Shown here: positions 34,124-41,930 of the stretch, piece after piece | Layout of the letters: each line of letters starts with the position of its first letter | Numbering within the stretch: position 1 is the stretch's first letter | From: CAIVAT01 sp037128705 | GTDB lineage: Bacteria > Bacteroidota > Bacteroidia > Bacteroidales > FEN-979 | Direction of reading: 5' to 3' | Length of the DNA: 64,000 bases | NCBI GenBank assembly: GCA_037128705.1 | Contig: JBAXVX010000010.1 | Coordinates: forward strand, 50,566-114,565 | The notes under the pieces: model-generated | What the model saw: only the letters and a program-made list of their open reading frames with translations | Told to the model about the DNA's origin: nothing | Database searches by the model: none | Translations under genes and position numbers: made by a program

Positions 34124-35800
34124 TTATTTTTGTTTGCCGGTATTTATTGTTGTTGCCTGCTTGAGCAGGATGTTGCTGAAAGGATCAAAAACCACCTCCT
34201 TAGGTTGTTTGCGAAATGGGAATTTGAATTTCTGATGATTTTCCGTATGCATGACCCTGACGACCGTATCGGTACCATCATCAAAATTAATCTGCAACTG
34301 GACTGGCATTTTGAAAAACCCCGGATCACCCTGGGTTTGGGTTATATCGATGGTAACCTCCCAGGCGTTTTTACCCGGGTTAATAATTTCGTAGGTATTC
34401 TGGTATACCGGGTGGTTAGGTTTGTAAACCCACTGATCAAAAAACCAATCCATGTTTTTCCCTGATACACGATTGGTGATTTGAATGAAATCCTCTGTAA
34501 ATGCATTTTTAAAGATCAGATTGGTATCGGTTGCATAGGCATGCATCACCCTGAAAAAAGTGCTGTCGCCCAACACATATCTAAGCTGGAAAAGTACGCA
34601 GGCCCCTTTGTTGTATGTGATCGCCTGATTGTACAAGGTATGGCTTGACGGGGTTTCATCTGCCCATTCGGCATGATAGATTGGCCAGCCTGGGTTGTGT
34701 GCCATGTAATAACCGGCAAGAGATTTCATGCTTTTCAAATAGGCATCCGCTCCTGAAACATGCTCAACCCATAAATTCTGACAATAGGTTCCGAACCCCT
34801 CATTTAACCATATATCGGCCCAGCTTCCACAGGTTATTAAGTCGCCGAACCATTGATGGGAATGTTCATGGGCGATCAGGTTTGCATCACTATACCCTCC
34901 CGGCATAAGGTTGACCATGCTTTGATTCTCCATGCCACCCCACTGAAATGAATTGTCTAACGTGGCAAACCCTATCTTTTCAAATGGATAATCCCCGAAT
35001 TTTTCTGAGTAGAAATTTGTCAGAGGAATAATTATACTGTCAAATACTGAAAGATCTTCCCCTGTTTTATAATATATACTGATTGGTACGCTGTCGGCCG
35101 GGTGAGCAAGTTTGTGCCAAAACATGGTATGAACCTCAAAATTTATGCTTGAGGTGAAACAGATCAAATAGGTGGAAACTGGATTATTGCTAATCCAATG
35201 ATATATAATTGCCTCACCTGAAATCGTTGAATCAGCCAGTGTGCCGGCTGACCCAAGGCGAACAGAAAGTGGCACTTTGGCAAACACTTCCCATGTTGCC
35301 TTGTCAGATGGCCGATCCCGGCATGGCAGCCAGTTCCTGGTTCCCTCTGGAGGGGAATCAGTATATACGTAACCGGTGGAGACAAATAATCCATTATCCT
35401 CAGCGTTTTTGTAACTGTAGCAAATTCTGACATTTACCACCTCGCCGCGTTTGTATATCCTGTCAAGAATGATATTTAAAATATTGTTCTGATGTGACCA
35501 TGAGATGCCTGCCATTCCGACTGAATCAATGGTCAGAGATTGAGAGCCTGCATCTAATTTGATCTCCCTTAAAGCAGAATCTGATTTGAACGTAATGATT
35601 TCACTGGCCTTGAATGTTCTGGGATAGGGTGCCTGAAAACATCGCACCAGGTTAATTTCCAGCCGGTACTTTAAAACATCAAAGCTGTGTTTTGTATGAA
35701 TGTGAAGGGTTTCAGAAGATTTTGCCTCGAGATGAGTCGCATGAACAATGGACGTAACTGCCACCAAAAGCCACAGCAGGTATGGGTTGAACATTCTCAT
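34124..35800 (-). CDS. M1 family metallo-aminopeptidase (no T9SS tail)
   Basis: A 558-residue secreted zinc peptidase. A signal peptide (MFNPYLLWLLVAVTSIVHA) is followed by the M1 N-terminal beta domain, the exopeptidase motif WGGMENQS, and the zinc site HEHSH with the third ligand Glu in DIWLNEGFGTY. It should remove N-terminal residues from peptides in the periplasm or outside the cell. The C-terminus ends after the M1-associated beta region and lacks the sorting domain present on its neighbour. It starts 4 bp after the stop of the paralogue, to which it is alike throughout, so the two are a tandem duplication in one operon. Convergent with lon, with a 7-bp gap. Confidence 0.9.
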   Translation of the reverse strand: MRMFNPYLLWLLVAVTSIVHATHLEAKSSETLHIHTKHSFDVLKYRLEINLVRCFQAPYPRTFKASEIITFKSDSALREIKLDAGSQSLTIDSVGMAGISWSHQNNILNIILDRIYKRGEVVNVRICYSYKNAEDNGLFVSTGYVYTDSPPEGTRNWLPCRDRPSDKATWEVFAKVPLSVRLGSAGTLADSTISGEAIIYHWISNNPVSTYLICFTSSINFEVHTMFWHKLAHPADSVPISIYYKTGEDLSVFDSIIIPLTNFYSEKFGDYPFEKIGFATLDNSFQWGGMENQSMVNLMPGGYSDANLIAHEHSHQWFGDLITCGSWADIWLNEGFGTYCQNLWVEHVSGADAYLKSMKSLAGYYMAHNPGWPIYHAEWADETPSSHTLYNQAITYNKGACVLFQLRYVLGDSTFFRVMHAYATDTNLIFKNAFTEDFIQITNRVSGKNMDWFFDQWVYKPNHPVYQNTYEIINPGKNAWEVTIDITQTQGDPGFFKMPVQLQINFDDGTDTVVRVMHTENHQKFKFPFRKQPKEVVFDPFSNILLKQATTINTGKQK

Positions 35801-35804
35801 GAAA

Positions 35805-37802
35805 CTATTTGATAATAATCAGCTTTTTAAATTGTACAGCGTTGCCGGCCGATAATTTACAGAGATAATTTCCCGGTTTCAGGGTTGAACAATCAATGGT
35901 GAGTTCATGTGCTCCTTCAGATTGTCGGGAATTGACCGGATTTAAAATCATGACACCCAACATGCTGGTAATCTCCACCCTGACTGGCAATGGCCTGTTG
36001 ATATCATATCGCAATGTTGCTGAAGTGTTTGCAGGATTGGGAGAGATTTGTATCAAGCCAATTTCTTGATCATTATTCAGCGTTTCATCCAAACCGACAA
36101 TCGTACCACCACCTTTCAGCACAATCTGCCTGTCAGGATCAAACTTCAGAAGGTTGGGCTGCTTGTCCAGGATCCATGTGAACTGCTGAGAATTCACATC
36201 ATTCATAATCCGGAATGTTGTATCCGTATTGTCGGTGAAACGAATTCTGACATCAGCCGGCATCTTAAAAAATGGTGCGTTTGTCTGAATCTGCTTCATA
36301 AAGAAATTAACCTTCCACTGATTATTCCCTAAGGTCTCGAAGTTATACGTGTTCTGGTATACCGGGTGATTGGGCTGGAAAATCCATTCATCGAAGAACC
36401 AGTTGTAATCACCTGCGGCAACCTGGTTGACAACATTATTGAAATCCTGAATTGTAGCGGAATGATACTTCAGGTTACTGTCGGTGCTGTAAGCTCTCAT
36501 AGTCTGAAAAAACAAGGAATCCCCTAAAACATAACGCAATTGGTGAAGTACGCAGGCCCCTTTCATGTAGGTAATCGAATACTCAAAAAGGACATCGACC
36601 GATGGAGTGGTAACAGCCCAGGATGGATTGGAGATTGGCCACCCTGCATTATAGGAAAGGTAATAATTGGCATCACTGTTAATGTTTGACTTGTATTCTG
36701 CATATCCTCCATAGCTCTCATACCAGAATGCTTCAGCCCAGGTCGCAAATCCTTCATTCAGCCAGATATCAGCCCAGGTGTCGCACGAAATCATATCACC
36801 AAACCACTGGTGTGCGAACTCATGGGCTGCGAGCCCTTCAGTCCAGCAGTTGGGGCAAAGACTCGTGAGTGTTTGATTTTCCATTCCACCCCAGACAAAG
36901 TCGGAGTTGAGCGTTGCAAAACCATTTTTATCGAAAGGGTGTTCAACAAAGTTTTGGGAAAACCACGTAGTCATGGCCGGAAGGATCGTCTTTACAGGAT
37001 TCGGATTTTCACCCAGGTTATAATAAAAGCGCATGGGTACGCTGTCCGACGGATTGGTTAACTTATGCCAGTAAATGATATCTAACTGATAGTTAACTTT
37101 TGATGTGAGCGCAACCAGGTAGGTGGCAATATTTTGATCCGAAACCCAATGATAGGTCAGCCTGTCACCAACGAGTGTTGAATCGGCAAGACGTCCGTTG
37201 GAGCCCAGTTTTACATTGGATTTGACTGTTGCAGTCAGATCGAATAATGCTTTATCCGAAGGCTGGTCCCAGCAGGGGAACCATTTCCGGGCGCCTTCCG
37301 GTTCGCAATCGGTAAAAACAAATCCATTGTTTACATAGAAGGCGTAATCAACAACATTTTTGTGGTGGTAACATACCTTGACATCCGCCATCTCCCCGAT
37401 ATTGTAAGTGCGGTCAAGCTGAACGGTGAGGGTGTTCCCGGTATGGGTAAAGGATGTTCCTGCACGTCGCACCGAATCGATTACCAGGGAGTAGTTCTCC
37501 GCATTGAGTTGGATCGAATTCAAAGTTGAATCAGCCTTAAAGCTGATAATCACTGAACCTGAAAAACTTTTTGGGAACGGGGCTGAATAACAATTATAGA
37601 TGTCCACATTCAGAGTGTATTTTATCACATCGAATGCATGTTGCCGGCCTGAATTTGAATTGAATGGTTTGTTAGGTAAAGAGAGTTGTCTGGATTTTTT
37701 TTGAGAACAGTTGGCAGACCCCTGGGATGTATATATTTCCTGGGCCTGTGTCAAGGTCAGCAATGAGAATAGCATAAAAATGAATGCAGCGCGTTGTTTC
37801 AT
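35805..37802 (-). CDS. M1 family metallo-aminopeptidase with T9SS sorting domain
   Basis: A 665-residue secreted aminopeptidase. Signal peptide (MKQRAAFIFMLFSLLTLTQA), M1 N-terminal domain, GGMENQT, zinc motif HEFAH with DIWLNEGFATW, then a C-terminal type IX sorting domain (about the last 80 residues: ISPNPANTSATLRYDI, ending VQFKKLIIIK). It should be exported across the outer membrane by T9SS and released or anchored at the surface. The frame is open to 37838, but the ATG at 37802 gives the signal peptide and lies 33 bp after a TAATTTTG promoter box. First gene of a two-gene operon with its shorter paralogue. Confidence 0.93.
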   Translation of the reverse strand: MKQRAAFIFMLFSLLTLTQAQEIYTSQGSANCSQKKSRQLSLPNKPFNSNSGRQHAFDVIKYTLNVDIYNCYSAPFPKSFSGSVIISFKADSTLNSIQLNAENYSLVIDSVRRAGTSFTHTGNTLTVQLDRTYNIGEMADVKVCYHHKNVVDYAFYVNNGFVFTDCEPEGARKWFPCWDQPSDKALFDLTATVKSNVKLGSNGRLADSTLVGDRLTYHWVSDQNIATYLVALTSKVNYQLDIIYWHKLTNPSDSVPMRFYYNLGENPNPVKTILPAMTTWFSQNFVEHPFDKNGFATLNSDFVWGGMENQTLTSLCPNCWTEGLAAHEFAHQWFGDMISCDTWADIWLNEGFATWAEAFWYESYGGYAEYKSNINSDANYYLSYNAGWPISNPSWAVTTPSVDVLFEYSITYMKGACVLHQLRYVLGDSLFFQTMRAYSTDSNLKYHSATIQDFNNVVNQVAAGDYNWFFDEWIFQPNHPVYQNTYNFETLGNNQWKVNFFMKQIQTNAPFFKMPADVRIRFTDNTDTTFRIMNDVNSQQFTWILDKQPNLLKFDPDRQIVLKGGGTIVGLDETLNNDQEIGLIQISPNPANTSATLRYDINRPLPVRVEITSMLGVMILNPVNSRQSEGAHELTIDCSTLKPGNYLCKLSAGNAVQFKKLIIIK

Positions 37803-37835
37803 GGGGGAGAAGCTTAGGATGGAAATTTCTGACTG

Positions 37836-37843
37836 CAAAATTA
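37836..37843 (-). promoter_or_regulatory. Bacteroidota -7 box (TAATTTTG) for the M1 peptidase pair
   Basis: Minus-strand TAATTTTG matches TAnnTTTG, 33 bp before the ATG at 37802. It lies in the divergent gap with the peptide-binding lipoprotein gene. Confidence 0.6.
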
Positions 37844-37895
37844 GTGAATTTTAGGGGTGCGATCTGAAAATTCCGGACAATATGGAAAAAACAGA

Positions 37896-37903
37896 TATTT
37901 TTG
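37896..37903 (+). promoter_or_regulatory. Bacteroidota -7 box (TATTTTTG) for the peptide-binding lipoprotein gene
   Basis: TATTTTTG matches TAnnTTTG and ends 11 bp before the ATG at 37915. This argues against the upstream in-frame ATG at 37882. Confidence 0.5.
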
Positions 37904-37914
37904 CCGGATATACT

Positions 37915-39543
37915 ATGAAAACACCTAATTTCCTTTTATTTCTTATTCTCCTGTCTTCACTTTCCTGTTCAAATCGTGACAAGCAAACCGGGAAGACAGT
38001 TTTTCGCTATAATGAGGCTGCCAATATAACTACGCTGGATCCCGCATTTGCCAGAGATCAAGCCATCACATGGGCCACAAATCAACTTTTCAACGGATTG
38101 GTTCAACTGAATGATCGGATGGAAGTGCGCCCCTGCATAGCCAGATCATGGGAGATTTCATCATCAGGCCTTGAATATGTCTTTCATCTGCGCAAGAATG
38201 TATTCTTTCATGGCGACAAGGCATTCAGGGAAGGCAAAGGCCGCCGGGTGGTTGCCAGCGACTTTATCTTTTCTTTTCAACGGATTATTGATCCTTCAAT
38301 CGCATCCCCGGGAGCATGGATTTTCAACAACATCAGTACACACAGTGACAATCGACCTTTTGAGGCGGTGGATGATTCAACGGTAATCATAAGGCTTAAC
38401 CAGCCCTTCCCCCCATTTCTTGGGCTGCTCAGCATGCAGTATTGTTCAGTTGTTCCCTATGAAGCCGTTCATTTATATGGCCCGGGGTTTCGGCGTAACC
38501 CTGTTGGCACCGGGCCTTTTATGTTTAAAATGTGGGAAGAGGGCGTGAAATTAGTCCTGGTAAAAAACCCGGGCTATTTTGAATCCGTGAATGGCAACAG
38601 GTTACCATACCTTGATGCTGTTGCCATTACCTTTATGGCAGACAAACAATCAGCCTTTCTGGAATTTATTAAAGGAAACCTGGATTTCATTTCCGGAATT
38701 GATCCGACCTATAAAGATGAACTGCTTACCCGTGAAGGGAAACTTCAACCGAAATACAGTCCGAAGATTAGACTGATCACGCAATCCTATCTGAATACTG
38801 AATACCTGGGATTTATGGTTGATAAACAGGATAAGGCCACAAATTCATCTCCGGTATTGGATAAAAGAGTGCGTCAGGCAATCAACCTGGCATTCGATCG
38901 TAAAAAAATGATCCGCTATCTGCGAAACAACATCGGTTATCCGGGCAACCAGGGCATTACTCCCAAAGGCCTTCCATCATTTGATTCATCACAAATCTAC
39001 TATGACTATAATCCTGAAAAGGCCAGGCAATTGCTGGCTGCGGCCGGATTTCCTGAAGGGAAAGGGTTGCCCCCGTTAACCCTGACGAGTACATCCGATT
39101 ATCTGGACATCTGTAAATATATCCAGCACCAGGTTGCCTCGATCGGGATCGACCTTCGCATTGAGGTCAGCCCGCCGGCGGCCGTTAAAGAGATGAAGGC
39201 TGAGGCAAAATTGCCATTTTTCCGGGCCTCCTGGATTGCCGACTATCCAGATGCTGAGAATTATCTTTCCATGTTTTATTCCAGGAATTTTTGTCCCCAG
39301 GGGCCCAATTATACCCATTTTTCGAACCGCGAATTCGATCAGTTATACGAGAGAGCCATGTCGACCATCCAGGATTCTCTCAGGTTTTCAATGTACCGGC
39401 AAATGGAGCGGATTATGATGGAGGAGGCACCTGTAGTCATCCTCTATTATGACCAGGTATTGAGGTTCGTTCAAATGGACATCGAGGGACTTAACAGCAA
39501 CCCGATGAATCTGTTAACCCTGAAGCAGGTCAGAAAGTTATAG
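37915..39543 (+). CDS. Oligopeptide/dipeptide-binding lipoprotein (SBP family 5)
   Basis: A 542-residue extracytoplasmic solute-binding protein. Lipoprotein signal MKTPNFLLFLILLSSLSC with C18 as lipid site, then the family-5 fold: NEAANITTLDPAFARDQ, LVQLNDRMEVRPCIARSWEIS, NPVGTGPFMFKMWEEG, VRQAINLAFDRKKMI, and NPEKARQLLAAAGFPEG. Such proteins bind peptides for OppBCDF/DppBCDF importers, but no permease or ATPase gene is nearby, so its partner must be elsewhere. It lies next to two secreted aminopeptidases and may collect their products. The start at 37915 is preferred over ATG 37882 because it puts the lipobox at the right distance. The 3' end overlaps the convergent hydrolase gene by 14 bp. 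Confidence 0.9.
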   Translation: MKTPNFLLFLILLSSLSCSNRDKQTGKTVFRYNEAANITTLDPAFARDQAITWATNQLFNGLVQLNDRMEVRPCIARSWEISSSGLEYVFHLRKNVFFHGDKAFREGKGRRVVASDFIFSFQRIIDPSIASPGAWIFNNISTHSDNRPFEAVDDSTVIIRLNQPFPPFLGLLSMQYCSVVPYEAVHLYGPGFRRNPVGTGPFMFKMWEEGVKLVLVKNPGYFESVNGNRLPYLDAVAITFMADKQSAFLEFIKGNLDFISGIDPTYKDELLTREGKLQPKYSPKIRLITQSYLNTEYLGFMVDKQDKATNSSPVLDKRVRQAINLAFDRKKMIRYLRNNIGYPGNQGITPKGLPSFDSSQIYYDYNPEKARQLLAAAGFPEGKGLPPLTLTSTSDYLDICKYIQHQVASIGIDLRIEVSPPAAVKEMKAEAKLPFFRASWIADYPDAENYLSMFYSRNFCPQGPNYTHFSNREFDQLYERAMSTIQDSLRFSMYRQMERIMMEEAPVVILYYDQVLRFVQMDIEGLNSNPMNLLTLKQVRKL

Positions 39544-40297
39544 AAAGTTTGTCAAAAGCAAGTTTCACGAATCCAGGCAACTCTTTGCTTACTTCGCGAT
39601 ATCTCCCCATCTGGTGACTGATATGGGTAAGGTAGCCTTGCTCAGGCTTTATTTCATCCATTAAGGCAAGTGCCTCCTCAAGATTAAAGTGGGAATAGTG
39701 CTTTTGTTTTCTCAGTGAGTTGAGAACAAGCACCCTGGATCCTTTGATTTTTTTCTTTTCGGCTTCACTTATTTTAACTGCATCGGTGATATAGGTGAAA
39801 TCGTTGATGCGAAATCCAAAAACAAATTTTGTGGTATCATAATGCAATGCTCTTACCGGTATAATTTGATCAACACCGATCATAAATGGCTTATTGGTTA
39901 TTCGATGCAGGTTGATTTCAGGCACCCCGGGATAGGGCTCTTTCTGAAAGGCATAAGAGAATTCCCTTTTAATCATCTGCTGAACACCGAATGAGGAATA
40001 AACATCTGCAGGACGGCCATTGATATAATTGAATGCCCTGATCTCATCCAGCCCTCCCAGGTGATCTTTATGCCCATGTGTGACCAGGATGGCATCAATG
40101 GAGGTGATGTTTTCCCTGAGCATCTGTTGCCTGAAGTCAGGCCCGCAATCCACAATGATCCTTTGATCGCCGGTTTCAACCGAAATCGAGGAGCGGAGCC
40201 TCTTATCCCTCGGATCATCTGACTGGCAAACTTGGCATCCACATCCAATGACGGGTATGCCCTGTGATGTTCCTGTACCAAGAAATGTAACTTTCAT
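39530..40297 (-). CDS. MBL-fold metallo-hydrolase (PhnP/RNase Z-like)
   Basis: A 255-residue cytoplasmic metallo-beta-lactamase-fold protein: MKVTFLGTGTSQGIPVIGC, the metal motif THGHKDHLGGLDE (HxHxDH), DCGPDFRQQM, ITDAVKISE, and NSLRKQKHYSHFN. The start and a CxxCQSDD segment match the PhnP-like cyclic phosphodiesterase subgroup; the true substrate is unknown. The frame is open to 40411, but the ATG at 40297 follows a TATCTTTG promoter and a perfect AGGAGG Shine-Dalgarno sequence. No phn genes are nearby. Confidence 0.9.
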   Translation of the reverse strand: MKVTFLGTGTSQGIPVIGCGCQVCQSDDPRDKRLRSSISVETGDQRIIVDCGPDFRQQMLRENITSIDAILVTHGHKDHLGGLDEIRAFNYINGRPADVYSSFGVQQMIKREFSYAFQKEPYPGVPEINLHRITNKPFMIGVDQIIPVRALHYDTTKFVFGFRINDFTYITDAVKISEAEKKKIKGSRVLVLNSLRKQKHYSHFNLEEALALMDEIKPEQGYLTHISHQMGRYREVSKELPGFVKLAFDKLSITF

Positions 40298-40301
40298 TTC
40301 G

Positions 40302-40308
40302 TCCTCCT
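40302..40308 (-). promoter_or_regulatory. Strong Shine-Dalgarno (AGGAGGA) before the hydrolase gene
   Basis: Minus-strand AGGAGGA with 4 bp to the ATG at 40297. It decides the start codon. Such a full match is rare in this window, where most genes have no visible Shine-Dalgarno sequence. Confidence 0.75.
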
Positions 40309-40314
40309 GACCGG

Positions 40315-40322
40315 CAAAGATA
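40315..40322 (-). promoter_or_regulatory. Bacteroidota -7 box (TATCTTTG) for the hydrolase gene
   Basis: Minus-strand TATCTTTG matches TAnnTTTG and lies 17 bp before the ATG at 40297. Confidence 0.6.
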
Positions 40323-40458
40323 GCTCGTCCGGTTGATAATCTCCCTGAGTGCTGAATGCAAAAATTATATTTTATTAACATAACCATGGATACTTTCAAC
40401 CGGTACTGCACGTTTTAAAGTTATTATGATGAAAATTGTAGGGTTTAACAGGAATCAT

Positions 40459-40466
40459 TAACTTTG
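40459..40466 (+). promoter_or_regulatory. Bacteroidota -7 box (TAACTTTG) for DUF6913-dapA
   Basis: TAACTTTG matches TAnnTTTG. A TTG ends 20 bp upstream (40436-40438), close to the -33 position. The first gene starts at 40498. Confidence 0.6.
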
Positions 40467-40497
40467 CAATTCAGTCTTGAATAAATAACTGCAAATT

Positions 40498-41052
40498 ATG
40501 TTTGGTAACTTCAGAACAAGGATTGGCCGGTATTATTTCAAAAAGGAAAAGATGAAGTCTGAATGTCATCGTCAGATGACCAATCTTCAGGATGCAAAAC
40601 GGATAGGGATCTTATATACGCTCGAAGACATGCCTGATTATGAGCGTGTTTCTGATTTCGTAGCCCTTCTGCAAGGCAATCATAAAGAGGTGAAAGCGTT
40701 GGGATATGTTAAAAATAAAAATTTGGTTCAGCGTTTTTTACCCAAATTGTCGTTCGATTTCTTCTCAAAACGTGATCTGAACTGGTTTTATAAACCCATC
40801 CATACACAGGTAAGGGATTTTATTGAAAAAGAATTTGATCTGCTGATAGATCTGAGTTTGCATGACAGTTTTCCGCTCAAGTATATAGCCGGTCTCTCCA
40901 ATGCATTGCTTCGCGTCGGTAAGTTTTCAGAAGAGAACACGGCATACTATGACCTGATGATTGATACGAAAGCCACCATGACGTCGGATGAATATCTTGG
41001 ACAGATTCAACATTACCTTACAATTATCAACACAAATGCGAAAAGGCGTTAG
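40498..41052 (+). CDS. DUF6913 family protein
   Basis: A 184-residue cytoplasmic protein of a small Bacteroidota family (I recall it as DUF6913) usually found before dapA. Visible: basic N-terminus FGNFRTRIGRYYFKKEK, a Rossmann-like core (RIGILYTLEDMPDYERVSDFVALL, KALGYVKNK), FDLLIDLSLHDSFPLKYIAGLSNALLRVG, and a C-terminal MTSDEYLGQIQHYLTII. No catalytic residues recognised. Its last 17 bp overlap dapA, so the two genes are translationally coupled, which hints at a link with lysine/diaminopimelate synthesis. Confidence 0.8.
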   Translation: MFGNFRTRIGRYYFKKEKMKSECHRQMTNLQDAKRIGILYTLEDMPDYERVSDFVALLQGNHKEVKALGYVKNKNLVQRFLPKLSFDFFSKRDLNWFYKPIHTQVRDFIEKEFDLLIDLSLHDSFPLKYIAGLSNALLRVGKFSEENTAYYDLMIDTKATMTSDEYLGQIQHYLTIINTNAKRR

Positions 41053-41929
41053 CAAATTCAAAGGGACTGGTGTTGCCATTGTAACACCTTTTAAAAAATC
41101 CGGAGCTATTGATTTTGAAGCCTATCAGAAGGTCATTGAACATGTACTTCATGGTGGCGTTGAGTATATTGTTGTTCTTGGTACAACAGGGGAGGCCTCA
41201 ACCATTTCAAAACCGGAGAAAAAGGCACTGATTGAGTTTACAGTCAAGGTGGTCAATAAGCGGGTTCCCCTGGTTGTTGGAATTGGCGGAAACAGCACGT
41301 CTGATGTAGTTCTGGCCATTCACGGAACCCCGTTTAAAGGAGTGGATGCCATACTTTCAGTTTGTCCCTACTACAATAAACCACAGCAGGAGGGAATCTA
41401 CCAGCATTTTAAAACTATTTCAGAATCATCCCCTGTACCAGTCATCCTTTATAATGTGCCACAAAGGACCAGCTGTAACATAACTGCTGCAACAACGCTG
41501 CGCCTTGCCAGGGATTGTCAGAATATTGCCGGTATTAAAGAGGCCTCAGGGAACTTTGACCAGATTTATCAGATAATTAAAAACAAACCATCCGGTTTTT
41601 TGGTCATTTCCGGTGATGATATGTTAACCCTTCCACTACTTGCGGCAGGTGCTGATGGAGTGATATCCGTGTCGGCCAATGCTTTTCCCAAAGAGTTTTC
41701 AGAGATGGTGAGGTTGGGATTGACGGGGGATTTTCAACTCGCACGTAAAATCCATTACCAGCTGGTTGATGTCTCTAACTCCCTGTTTGCTGACGGGAGT
41801 CCCGCTGGCATCAAAGCTGCCCTTGAAATTAAAAAACTCTGCTCAAGCCATCTCAGGCTGCCACTTGTGCAGGTTAACCCGGAAGCATACAAACTGATAG
41901 AAAAACTCATTGACCAACTCGAGCACTAA
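41036..41929 (+). CDS. dapA: 4-hydroxy-tetrahydrodipicolinate synthase
   Basis: A 297-residue TIM-barrel aldolase condensing pyruvate with aspartate semialdehyde, the first committed step to diaminopimelate and lysine. Visible: TGVAIVTPFKKSG, GTTGEASTIS, Tyr139 in LYNVPQRT, and the Schiff-base Lys168 in AGIKEASGN. The ATG at 41036 is the family start; the frame is open to 40988 inside the previous gene. It overlaps the DUF6913 gene by 17 bp. The carboxypeptidase gene starts 1 bp after its stop, so the three genes may be one transcript. Confidence 0.95.
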   Translation: MRKGVSKFKGTGVAIVTPFKKSGAIDFEAYQKVIEHVLHGGVEYIVVLGTTGEASTISKPEKKALIEFTVKVVNKRVPLVVGIGGNSTSDVVLAIHGTPFKGVDAILSVCPYYNKPQQEGIYQHFKTISESSPVPVILYNVPQRTSCNITAATTLRLARDCQNIAGIKEASGNFDQIYQIIKNKPSGFLVISGDDMLTLPLLAAGADGVISVSANAFPKEFSEMVRLGLTGDFQLARKIHYQLVDVSNSLFADGSPAGIKAALEIKKLCSSHLRLPLVQVNPEAYKLIEKLIDQLEH

Positions 41930-41930
41930 T

